In this document: positions 8,177 through 15,000 of the stretch, in pieces
Layout: each line of letters opens with the position of its first letter
Numbering within the stretch: the first letter of the stretch is position 1
NCBI GenBank assembly: GCA_012295275.1
Contig: CM022674.1
Coordinates: forward strand, 5,933,936-5,948,935
Direction: 5' to 3'
From: Chrysomallon squamiferum
Taxonomy: Eukaryota > Mollusca > Gastropoda > Neomphalida > Peltospiridae
Length of the DNA: 15,000 bases
Notes under the pieces: model-generated
Seen by the model: only the letters and a program-made list of their open reading frames with translations
Told to the model about the DNA's origin: nothing
Databases searched by the model: none
Position numbers and translations under genes: made by a program

Positions 8177-8210
<34 letters not shown>
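8177..8210. repeat. 34-base poly-A tract, possible retroposon tail
   Basis: A pure A run following GGATATAGCCAGC. The nine-base word ACTTAGAAT lies on both sides (8059-8067 and 8220-8228), as a target-site duplication might, but the right copy is nine bases beyond the A run rather than touching it. The 109 bases between look like no SINE or LINE I recognise. Confidence 0.4.
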
Positions 8211-8212
<2 letters not shown>

Positions 8213-8244
8213 CTTTGTGACTTAGAATACCTTTTGTGGAAACA

Positions 8245-8280
8245 GGTCACATTTGTGTATAATTATTATGAAGTGTGACC
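8245..8280. repeat. 10-bp inverted repeat (hairpin)
   Basis: GGTCACATTT and AAGTGTGACC pair over ten positions (one G-T pair) around a 16-base loop. It has no T run after it and no known motif. Confidence 0.6.
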
Positions 8281-9568
8281 AGAAGAAATGATTGAGTCTC
8301 AAGCTAACACTGATCATTAACCATATATCACTATCTACATCTTAAAATGTTTCAAATTCACAAAAAACCACAATGAATTAGTTATTTAAATATTTTTATT
8401 TGTTAAAAACTAGATATCAGAACACCTAAAGACATACCATATTTTATTTAATAAAAATAAAAATAAAATGAAATTGAAAAACGTATTAAAAACATATCTC
8501 ACAACACAAAAACCGAATTTCTTAGAAGAACAGATTACAAAAATGTTGGAAATTAACGAGTATAAAAAAATAATAATAATATTTACATGCATAAATGATG
8601 TATCTATGTTACAGTGACATTTTAAAATAATTAAGAACTAATTTTTGATGATCTAGATTAAAGCCACGAAAATGAAAATTAACTCCTCCATGTCCATTTT
8701 AATCTCTGTTTAACAAATTAATTTTTTTATTTTTTATATTTAAAATAATAATTATTTTATAAGTATATTGTCAAGTATTAGTTTGCATCACCATAACAGA
8801 GATGTGAATAATCTTAAATTTATTGCCAAACAAAATATTTTTTTTTTAATGAAATATTAGTTTGGTTCCTTAAAACATTTTGAACAAAATACATTCTTAA
8901 AGAAATGCTAAAAACAGTTAATAATTTTCATGAAAGAAAATTTTTTTTTTTTTAAAAATCTATAAAAAAAATTTATTGGATAATATTAAATTATAAAGTT
9001 TTGACATTAAATGAATTTCTTTTTTTTTTTTTTTTTTTTTTAATATTATGGGATAAATAAAAAAAATAATTTTAAAAAAAAAATAAGTTAAAAATAATTT
9101 TTTTTTTTTAAATTAAACAGTGGAGAATTTGACTGGGAAAATTTGTATTTAAATAATAAAAATAACAAAAAAATTAAAATATTTAAATATTTTCATGAAC
9201 AAAATAGTATTTCTATTTTTTCTTTTCTTTTTTTATCTAGATGCATTAAAAAATAAATTTCAAAGTAAAAAATATCTGCTTATGGCAGAATATATTCAGT
9301 ATTCAATATGAACATTAAAATGTAATTAATACCATTTACACTGGATGAGTTAGATGGAGGAGTTTTGTTTTTGTTTTTAATACAAATTTTGGCATTAAAA
9401 TTGGCAAACACCAGTTACACTGGTTTTGTCTGTTAATTTCAGTTACTTAAATAACAGAGTTAAATAATATCTCATAAATCATTCAATATCTAACTACAAT
9501 TTACCTACCTCAGAATCTGCATAATTATTTATACATACTATAGAACTTTATACCCTTCATTCCAAAAC

Positions 9569-9571
<3 letters not shown>
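8281..9571. other. Gene-free A/T homopolymer-rich spacer
   Basis: Nearly all sequence here is A- and T-run-rich low complexity, particularly 8821-9120. I see no exon with conserved residues and no RNA gene on either strand. A small imperfect palindrome ACCAGTTACACTGGT is near 9409. Confidence 0.7.
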
Positions 9572-9632
<61 letters not shown>

Positions 9633-9640
9633 GACACACA
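9572..9640. repeat. (CA)n microsatellite
   Basis: A long CA array with a few A/G interruptions towards its right end. It is complementary to the (GT)n array at 9773-9808. Confidence 0.95.
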
Positions 9641-9771
9641 TATAAACACTTGTTCAAAATCAATAATTTCTTAAACAGGCAAAGAATACTGCATACATTT
9701 CACAAAATATAAATAAAGCAGGAACACATGATTTTGAAATGCTTTGTGTATGTTTGAATGTGCATGCATGC

Positions 9772-9772
<1 letters not shown>

Positions 9773-9808
<36 letters not shown>
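9773..9808. repeat. (GT)n microsatellite
   Basis: About 18 uninterrupted GT units, preceded by a TGCATGCATGCTTG stretch. It is complementary to the CA array about 130 bases to the left. Confidence 0.95.
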
Positions 9809-9809
<1 letters not shown>

Positions 9810-9879
9810 ATATGTGTAAATTACTAAGTACAATTTGATTTGTTTTATGAAATATTTTGATATTAGAATCTAAAAAATG

Positions 9880-9926
9880 TTAGGTTTTTAGGAGAGGCAT
9901 GGTTCTAGAAACTTTGGGAACCACTG
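9880..9926 (-). mobile_element. hAT-like transposon terminal end (remnant)
   Basis: Read on the minus strand from 9926, the sequence begins CAGTGGTTCCCAAAG and continues TTTCTAGAACCATGCC. This closely resembles the terminal inverted repeat of many hAT (Charlie-type) DNA transposons, which commonly start CAGTGGTTCCCAAA and reach a CCATGCC-like word. The element would extend to lower coordinates. I found no matching opposite end nor transposase, so this is probably a solitary terminus or a fragment. Family assignment is from memory. Confidence 0.45.
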
Positions 9927-10204
9927 GCATATACAAAACAAAAATTTTAACACTTCACAACAAACATACAACATTTACAAGGACTTGTGCAACTCACCTG
10001 CAACACACACACACACACACACAAAAAGCAATATTTATGATGGATTATTAACCTTTTAAATGAGCATTAGCGCCCTATATTTTAAAACTTTTAAACTTAA
10101 CTAATTGTCGAATATGATATGTATATTCCCATAATTTTTTTTAGAAAAAAAAAAAAAAGAACCTGAATAAGAAAAAACTAAAATTTATATGAACAATACA
10201 TCAA
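9927..10204. other. Gene-free spacer
   Basis: AT-rich sequence with a short (CA)n at 10003-10022 and a 14-base A run near 10145. Nothing coding. Confidence 0.7.
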
Positions 10205-10224
10205 TATCTATCTATCTATCTATC

Positions 10225-10298
<74 letters not shown>

Positions 10299-10309
10299 AT
10301 ATATATATT

Positions 10310-10341
<32 letters not shown>
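10205..10341. repeat. Compound microsatellite (ATCT)n-(CT)n-(TA)n
   Basis: A tetranucleotide ATCT array (10205-10228) passes into a pure CT array of about 33 units (10231-10296) and then a TA array (about 10298-10335). The CT part is a 66-base homopyrimidine mirror-symmetric tract. Confidence 0.95.
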
Positions 10342-10343
<2 letters not shown>

Positions 10344-10697
10344 GTAATAATAGTTTAGTTAATGTTAGCACTATATGTTACATGTCTTCTCTATTAAATA
10401 ATAAAAGGCTATTTCCTATGCCAGGCAGTGCCCCAGTGTTATTTTGTTAAAACCCGTTATAAAATGTTTGTGTAGTTTTGAACCTATGGGAAGGTGCAAA
10501 TTAAAATTTCTTGCTGCTGTTGAATAGTAGCCCACAAAATTGTGCATATGTTTATATATGCAAGCATGTATGTATGTTTAAGTATATGTTATGTGTGTGT
10601 GTGTGTGTTTATACATGCATGTATATGTGCACACACACATATCTATATATCTATCTATCTATATATATATATATACACATACATATAAATTAAAGGG
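10342..10697. other. Gene-free spacer with GT/CA/TATC repeats
   Basis: It includes GGCAGTGCC (a nine-base palindrome near 10424), a (GT)n at 10591-10608, a short (CA)n near 10630, and TATC/TA repeats at 10641-10676. The short ATG frame here is repeat-encoded. Confidence 0.7.
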
Positions 10698-10787
10698 TTT
10701 TTTTTGTTAAATGAATGAATCAATGTCTAATACTATATATATAAAAAACATGTATTAATCACTCATTCATTCAAATAACAAAAAATA
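10698..10787. repeat. 90-nt imperfect palindrome (long hairpin)
   Basis: Arms 10698-10733 and 10752-10787 pair at 29 of 36 positions around an 18-base loop. The paired blocks are TAATAC/GTATTA next to the loop, then ATGAATGAAT against ATTCATTC with flanking pairs, then TTTTTTGTTA against the A-rich right end. An outer AAGGG / CCTT pair (10693-10697 and 10800-10803) suggests an even longer foldback. It may be a small foldback element or a hairpin RNA precursor. Confidence 0.65.
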
Positions 10788-10997
10788 AAAAATAAAAATC
10801 CTTCAATGTAATATTAATTGCTATTTCAAGATGTTTTGTTAATCTGTGACTTTATATTACAACAGCAGTGGTTTTGGCTGATGGAATTATCTTAGTACAA
10901 CACTGAAAAAAGTAAAAATCTAATGTATCTATCAGACACTTTTGTTAAATTTACTAATAATCACTTACAGATTTACTTTTAAAATAAACATGTATAA

Positions 10998-11044
10998 AGA
11001 TAGATAGACAGACAGACAGATAGATGATAGATAGACAGACAGAT
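10998..11044. repeat. (GATA)n/(GACA)n microsatellite
   Basis: Interleaved GATA and GACA units, complementary in part to the ATCT array at 10205-10228. Confidence 0.9.
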
Positions 11045-11067
11045 ACATGTACATGTGTTATACAGAA

Positions 11068-11092
11068 GTCAAATGTCACAGTCACATTTGAC
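11068..11092. repeat. 9-bp perfect inverted repeat
   Basis: GTCAAATGT, a 7-base loop CACAGTC, then ACATTTGAC. It is a stable small hairpin on either strand with no known role. Confidence 0.75.
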
Positions 11093-11875
11093 AACTAAGA
11101 AGTCAGTGCTTAAATTATATATAAACATTTCTATGTAGTTTTATTGCTAGACAATTTTTTCTGTCAAGATTTATATATAACATATATGACCATTTTTAAA
11201 TGAAGATTAAAAAAGACAGTGCAAATTACTGATGCTATTTACTAACAAAGTTCTTTTGTTTTGGCAAACTTCTTGTTCTTGTACACAGCCTGACGGGTTT
11301 AAAAGATATTTAGCTACTTTTAGACTTTTCATTAAAACAAAATTAAATATATACTGAAAATATTTAAACATCTTAAGCAAAAGGAAAGAAATTATTATTA
11401 TTATTTTTTTATTGTGGACAGTACACCCACCAAAAAAACACAACTAATAATTGTAACATTTTATTAGGAGTAACTAAAATCCTAAAAACATCAAAGACAA
11501 AACAAGTATATGCCTTTATGTACCTTTAGTGGAATAGGGTCACAAATTAATTTTAATAGCACTGATTTAAATAAAAATAAAAATAAAAAAAAAAAAAAAA
11601 TGTGCCTGTTACATAAATGATCTAATAAAATTCTTTATACTTCCAAGTTATTTTCATTGTACAAAGGATGACAACAAAATAATACTGTTACAAAAAATCT
11701 GACACTGCCATTTTATCTGTAGGTCTGACATCATACCTTATATGGTAAAGTGATAGCTAAACTTTTTCTGATACTGTTACAAGAAATTTTAACACATACA
11801 TACACACGCCGTATATACATTCATTCAAACAAACACATATACATACATATTATAGAAACTCTTCACATTAAATCA

Positions 11876-11881
11876 TTTATT
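11876..11881 (-). terminator. PPP1R7: Candidate polyadenylation signal for PPP1R7
   Basis: AATAAA on the minus strand, about 620 bases after the PPP1R7 stop. It is the first canonical hexamer found after the stop in my scan; the variant ATTAAA at 12231-12236 is nearer. Chance occurrence is quite likely in this composition. Confidence 0.35.
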
Positions 11882-12377
11882 AAGCTAGCCATAGAACATT
11901 CAGAAAATGATGCATACAGTTAGTTCATGAAATACAAGTCAAGCATAAATACAAATTTCAAAATGCTTGGAATAGATGCATGTGTACTGGCCTATTTTGA
12001 ACAGTGTCAAAACAACAGAAAAATGGCAGCATGCAAACATTTTTAAATTCTACTTTTTTGTCATTACAGTATGTTGTTAAGAGAAAATAAAACAACCCCA
12101 AAAATCCCCCTATACACAAAACAAAAAACAAACAACAAAACAACTTCTAAATGTAATAAAAAAAAAAAAAATAAAAATATAACTTGGAAGTATGCAGAAT
12201 ATATTTCGAAATTTATCCCAAAAGGTGCACTTTAATTTTTTTTTCAATAGCACTGTTACAAAAGAATAGGAAAGAATTTGCTAATGGTGAAAGTTTTTTT
12301 TAACACAATCCCTGCATCATCATCATCATCATCATCAACAACAAAAAAAAAATATAAAAAAAAAATATTCCTCTTCA

Positions 12378-12392
12378 TGTCACTAAGTGACA
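12378..12392. repeat. 15-bp palindrome
   Basis: TGTCACT, one central A, AGTGACA. It lies about 105 bases after the PPP1R7 stop, inside the probable 3' UTR. No known binding site is claimed. Confidence 0.7.
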
Positions 12393-12497
12393 CAAAACCA
12401 TTAATATAAAAAAACATATTGGACAGTCAAGTCAGTAAGTTAAAACCCTCATATTATCATCAACACTGTCGTACCTGAGTCATGTCAGCTGTCAGTG

Positions 12498-12695
12498 TCA
12501 TCGTGCCAGTGTCGCGTCAATCTGCTGAATCCATGGTATTGTCAGGAGTATTTTCCGACGGTAGCTGGAATCCACCTTCTTGCCGTCAGTGGGGTCGTAG
12601 TAAATTGGGTTCCTTTCCAGGTAGACGGTTTCGAGTTTCTTCAGTGTGACGAGAACGTTGATGTCGTCCCAGTGAGCAAGTTTGTTGTCGTTGAA
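12498..12695 (-). CDS. PPP1R7: PPP1R7 terminal coding exon: LRR cap and stop
   Basis: The 65 codons plus TGA (12500-12498) read FNDNKLAHWDDINVL, LKKLETVYLERNPIYYD, SSYRRKILLTIPW and QQIDATLAR. The LERNP and YRRK...QIDAT motifs are the sds22 C-terminal cap. Between LERNP and YRRK there are more residues (IYYDPTDGKKVDSS) than I recall in vertebrates. The start at 12695 restores the conserved FW-x-NDN spacing; an identical acceptor 36 bases upstream is also in frame. GC content is clearly above the flanks. Confidence 0.94.
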   Translation of the reverse strand, partial: FNDNKLAHWDDINVLVTLKKLETVYLERNPIYYDPTDGKKVDSSYRRKILLTIPWIQQIDATLAR

Positions 12696-14746
12696 CTGAA
12701 AAATATCAACAACAACAACAACAACGTTAAACTGAAAAATATCAACAACAACAACAACGTTAATAATAAAAAATAATAATTAAAGTAATAACAATGACAG
12801 TAATAATATTAAATAATAATAATAATAGAAATAAAAGTAATAATACTGAATACTACTACTTTCTATTCTAATACTGGTAATAATGATGATAATAATGATA
12901 GTAATATTATTAAACAATAATAATACAAATTAGAGCATTACTGATAAATACTAATATTAATATTAAATAACAATAACAACAATAATAACAACAAAAATAA
13001 CTACAATAACAAAAACAATTACACTTACAAAAACAATTACGATAACAATAATAATAATAATAGTGAATTATTTCTCAAGGTATTTCAAAAATAAATGATA
13101 ATAATAATAATGACTTATTTATAAGTAAAAGTGACAATAACAATAGCAATGATTAAAAATAAATTAAAAAAACGAACTATAAGGAACAATAACTGTAACA
13201 GTAATAATGAATGCTTCATGAGTTACTTCCCATTTATCTATTTTTACACATATTGCTAAAATATCATGGTATTAATATATAGACCTAGAACATGTATTAT
13301 TAGGTCATGTCTCTACAAAGGAATAATTTTATTATTTCCCAATATACCCAATGCTTTAGTAATGTTATTGTTATTGTTGTCATTACCATTATTTTTTTTT
13401 ATTACCATTTATTACCATTTTTTGGTTAGTATTATTATTATTATTATTATTAACATAATTATTGTTATCGTTATTGTCATTACAATTTTTTATCATTATT
13501 ACTATTTATTATTATTATTCTCGGAATTAACACGAATCAACAAAATGTAATAATAATCAAAATTACCCAGAATTCCTCTAGGTTGACGAGATGCTGAAGA
13601 TTCTCCAGTCTTGTGATTCTGTTTGACGAGAGATCCAGTGTCGTCAACTTAACCTAAAAATAAATCACTTTTAATTAATATTTTTTTAATAATTTAAATT
13701 ACAAAATACATCTGAACTTTTAAATGAGTTTACAGAAATTGTTGTTAACTTTATGATCTGTTTTAATTCTCTTGGACGTGGTTGTGCCAATGTTTTTATT
13801 TGTTGTCTAACCTAAATTAATAAAAAAAAAACAACAACAAAAAGAGTAGTTAAAAAAAAACTGATCTTGGTGATGCCAACATTCTGTAATTGTTACTAAT
13901 CACACAAAGAATTTTTTTTGAAAAAATATACCTATAAATTCTTCTAGTGTTTTTAGAAGAAAGGCGTTAAGTCATATACACAAAAAATAAAAAAAATAAC
14001 TGTGTCTGTGTCTGTATAAAATAAAGAATTTTACTAAATCACTTAAGATTTATTCGCTCTGCAATAGAACTGCTTTCAAGAGTAAGAAATATTTACGTTA
14101 TTTTCAAGACCGTCGATTTTCTCAATGCCGTTGTGACTCAAGTACAGCTCTTCCAAGTCCTCCAGCTTGCTCAAACCTTCAATTTTAATAATTCGGTTAC
14201 TCTGTAAGATAAAAACCAAACATTTTATGCTGATCAAGTTACGAATATATATCATATATTACATAAAGATAAATATATGGAGCTGAGGTAAGTTTTGTTT
14301 CAATATCGTCTACTTAGCTGTTATGTTTGTCTGATCAAATAATAAAAATGTATGAAATATACACACACACACACACACACACACGTATATATACATATAT
14401 ACATACATCTAAATAAAAAAAAAAAATAAAAAAATAATAAATAAATAATAATCAAAAACTAATATGTGTGTATATATATATATATAATAAAAATTAGTTG
14501 TTAGTTAGATTCCTGACATAAAACAATTATTTATTTCATTTTATATTCTTTAGAAGATTGAATTAAAAGCATTCTCTCTGTCTTAATATTTTCACTGACA
14601 GTGGAAAAGAAGCAAAACACGCAATTTACCTGAAGACTAAGGCACTTCAATTTAACTAATGTGTCCATTCCATGAAGCTTTGAGATCTTGTTTTTACCAA
14701 TAAACAAACTAGTCAGGTTAGTAAGTGTGGACAAACCCTCAATAAC
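12498..14746 (-). CDS. PPP1R7: Protein phosphatase 1 regulatory subunit 7 (sds22), C-terminal four exons
   Basis: Sds22 is a leucine-rich-repeat protein that binds the catalytic subunit of protein phosphatase 1 and controls its assembly and nuclear or mitotic activity. Joining complement 14746-14630, 14201-14097, 13653-13567 and 12695-12498 gives 168 residues in one open frame, all introns GT/AG and phase 0. The residues form consecutive 22-residue SDS22-type repeats (L-x-x-L-x-x-L-x-L-x-x-N-x-I-x-x-I-x-G-L), for example LEELYLSHNGIEKIDGLENN, and then a C-terminal LRR cap ending QQIDATLAR. Earlier repeats and the start lie beyond base 15000, so the gene is cut by the window edge. It converges with GMPS. 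An LRR protein other than sds22 is unlikely given LERNP, SYRRK and QQIDAT in the cap. Confidence 0.93.
12690..12758 (-). promoter_or_regulatory. PPP1R7: Tandemly duplicated 3' splice site of PPP1R7
   Basis: Bases 12690-12725 and 12726-12758 are direct copies. On the minus strand each contains a GTT run followed by GATATTTTTCAG. The cores are identical, giving exon starts at 12731 or 12695, 36 bases apart. Between them the frame is open and encodes FN, six Val, DIFQ. A third, degraded copy without CAG may follow at 12759-12780. Confidence 0.85.
12696..13566 (-). other. PPP1R7: PPP1R7 intron, AAT/AAC-rich
   Basis: An 871-bp intron made largely of imperfect AAT, AAC and ATT trinucleotide repeats, with the duplicated acceptor at its 3' end. 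Nothing else coding is seen; the small plus-strand frames are repeat-encoded. Confidence 0.85.
13567..13653 (-). CDS. PPP1R7: PPP1R7 exon: LRR VKLTTLDLSSNRI...EEFW
   Basis: The acceptor TTTATTTTTAG ends at 13654 and the donor GTAATT starts at 13566. The 29 codons read VKLTTLDLSSNRITRLENL then QHLVNLEEFW. It continues as FNDNKL in the next exon, matching the family's E-F-W-x-N-D-N. Confidence 0.93.
13654..14096 (-). other. PPP1R7: PPP1R7 intron
   Basis: A 443-bp AT-rich intron without clear repeats beyond short A runs. No other feature is visible. Confidence 0.8.
14097..14201 (-). CDS. PPP1R7: PPP1R7 exon: LRRs SNRIIKIEGL...LENN
   Basis: The acceptor TATCTTACAG ends at 14202 and the donor GTAAAT starts at 14096. 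The 35 codons read SNRIIKIEGLSKLEDL then EELYLSHNGIEKIDGLENN. Each intron interrupts a repeat near its L-x-x-N position, as expected for duplicated LRR genes. It is too short to appear as a long open frame. Confidence 0.93.
14202..14629 (-). other. PPP1R7: PPP1R7 intron with CA/TA repeats
   Basis: A 428-bp intron with a (CA)n array (14360-14384) followed by TA-rich sequence and a short TA array (14471-14486). Nothing coding. Confidence 0.8.
14630..14746 (-). CDS. PPP1R7: PPP1R7 exon: LRRs VIEGL...LSLQ
   Basis: On the minus strand the acceptor TTTATTTCAG ends at 14747 and the donor GTAAAT starts at 14629. The 39 codons include VIEGLSTLTNLTSLFIGKN and KISKLHGMDTLVKLKCLSLQ, i.e. one whole repeat and half of the next. 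GKNKI is a strongly conserved sds22 block. Possible internal starts are irrelevant since the preceding exon lies outside the window. Confidence 0.93.
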
Positions 14747-15000
14747 CTGAAATAAATCAATAAATCAATAAATCCACAGACAGATACACATAGACATACA
14801 TAGGTAAGTGATGGACTGGTAGGTATATAGAGAGGTAGATTAAAACTTCTCATAATAACAACAACAACAACAACTTCAACATTAACAATATTATTATTAT
14901 TATAATCATTATCACACGTGTGTGTGTGTAAATGCATTACATGTACAAGATGAAGAAGTGATAATATATTTTCTGTTTTAATATATAACTGGCAAAAAAT
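14747..15000 (-). other. PPP1R7: PPP1R7 intron (partial, runs off window)
   Basis: Upstream of the exon at 14746 I find no residues matching the expected preceding LRR, so the next exon lies beyond the window. The stretch contains ACA/CAA repeats (14859-14874) and a GT run (14917-14930). Confidence 0.75.

Larger units (their letters stand above)
7533..8244. other. Gene-free spacer with GT, TA and A tracts
   Basis: No exon is recognised. It carries a short (GT)n (7899-7917), a (TA)n array (8018-8056) and a 34-base A run (8177-8210). The small ATG frame spanning the GT and TA arrays is a repeat artefact. Confidence 0.7.
10788..11206. other. Gene-free spacer with GATA/GACA repeats and a small hairpin
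   Basis: A GATA/GACA tetranucleotide array (10998-11044) and a 9-bp hairpin at 11068-11092 (GTCAAATGT and ACATTTGAC, 7-base loop). Nothing coding. Confidence 0.7.
11460..12497 (-). other. PPP1R7: Probable PPP1R7 3' UTR (extent uncertain)
   Basis: Downstream of the PPP1R7 stop on the minus strand the sequence is less microsatellite-rich than the spacer to its left. Candidate polyadenylation signals are at 12231-12236 (ATTAAA), 11876-11881 and 11460-11465 (AATAAA). The region carries a CAT array (12315-12336), a 15-bp palindrome at 12378-12392 (TGTCACT-A-AGTGACA) and a distant 15-base inverted repeat. No protein is encoded; the true 3' end cannot be decided here. Confidence 0.4.

Noticed and set aside
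11736-11745. CCTTATATGG, a perfect CArG-box word
   Set aside because: Words of this type are expected by chance in AT-rich DNA, and it lies in a probable 3' UTR far from any promoter.
12495-12776. Plus-strand frame opposite the last PPP1R7 exon
   Set aside because: The minus strand here encodes conserved sds22 residues; the plus frame is its shadow extended by CAA repeats.
1-15000. CRISPR array, tRNA, rRNA, prophage or defence system
   Set aside because: The spaced-repeat pattern at 7135-7446 has no spacers and diverged units. No cloverleaf, rRNA or bacterial gene features were seen; the genes are intron-containing and animal.

Overview
The window is nuclear DNA of an animal. It is strongly AT-rich and holds two recognisable protein-coding genes, both broken into short exons with clean GT/AG introns, in a background of microsatellites, homopolymer runs and decayed repeats. 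Both genes are conserved eukaryotic housekeeping genes. The density of ATT, CAT, CA, CT and TATC arrays, the intron style and a GGGAGATAAC-type motif near 6472 fit a mollusc, perhaps an octopus-like cephalopod. That assignment is an inference from texture, not a proof. No bacterial, viral, CRISPR, rRNA or tRNA signal was found.

Layout. 157-6024 (+) holds the last nine coding exons of GMP synthase (GMPS), about 398 residues ending in KPPGTTEWE and a TGA stop; the upstream exons (glutaminase domain and start of the ATP-pyrophosphatase domain) lie outside the window. 6025-12497 contains no exon I can support: first the GMPS 3' UTR with clustered AATAAA signals, then a gene-poor spacer with a decayed ~31-bp tandem repeat (about 7135-7446), a hAT-like transposon end (9880-9926), a 90-nt hairpin (10698-10787) and many microsatellites, and finally the probable 3' UTR of the second gene. 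12498-14746 (-) holds the last four coding exons of PPP1R7 (sds22), the leucine-rich-repeat regulator of protein phosphatase 1; its 5' exons lie beyond 15000. The two genes converge tail to tail. They have no known shared pathway (purine synthesis versus phosphatase control), so the pairing is probably just neighbourhood.

The most interesting observation is at splice sites. The last coding exon of GMPS is preceded by three successive branch-site/poly-T/CAG cassettes (CAG ending at 5838, 5877 and 5922), and the last coding exon of PPP1R7 is preceded by a tandemly duplicated acceptor (exon could begin at 12731 or 12695). In both genes the competing acceptors lie a multiple of three apart with no stop codon between them, so use of an upstream site would insert 28 or 15 (GMPS) or 12 (PPP1R7) repeat-encoded residues while keeping the frame. 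A further in-frame candidate acceptor lies 30 nt upstream of the GMPS exon at 2495. Microsatellite-driven multiplication of 3' splice sites is therefore the phenomenon most worth testing here.
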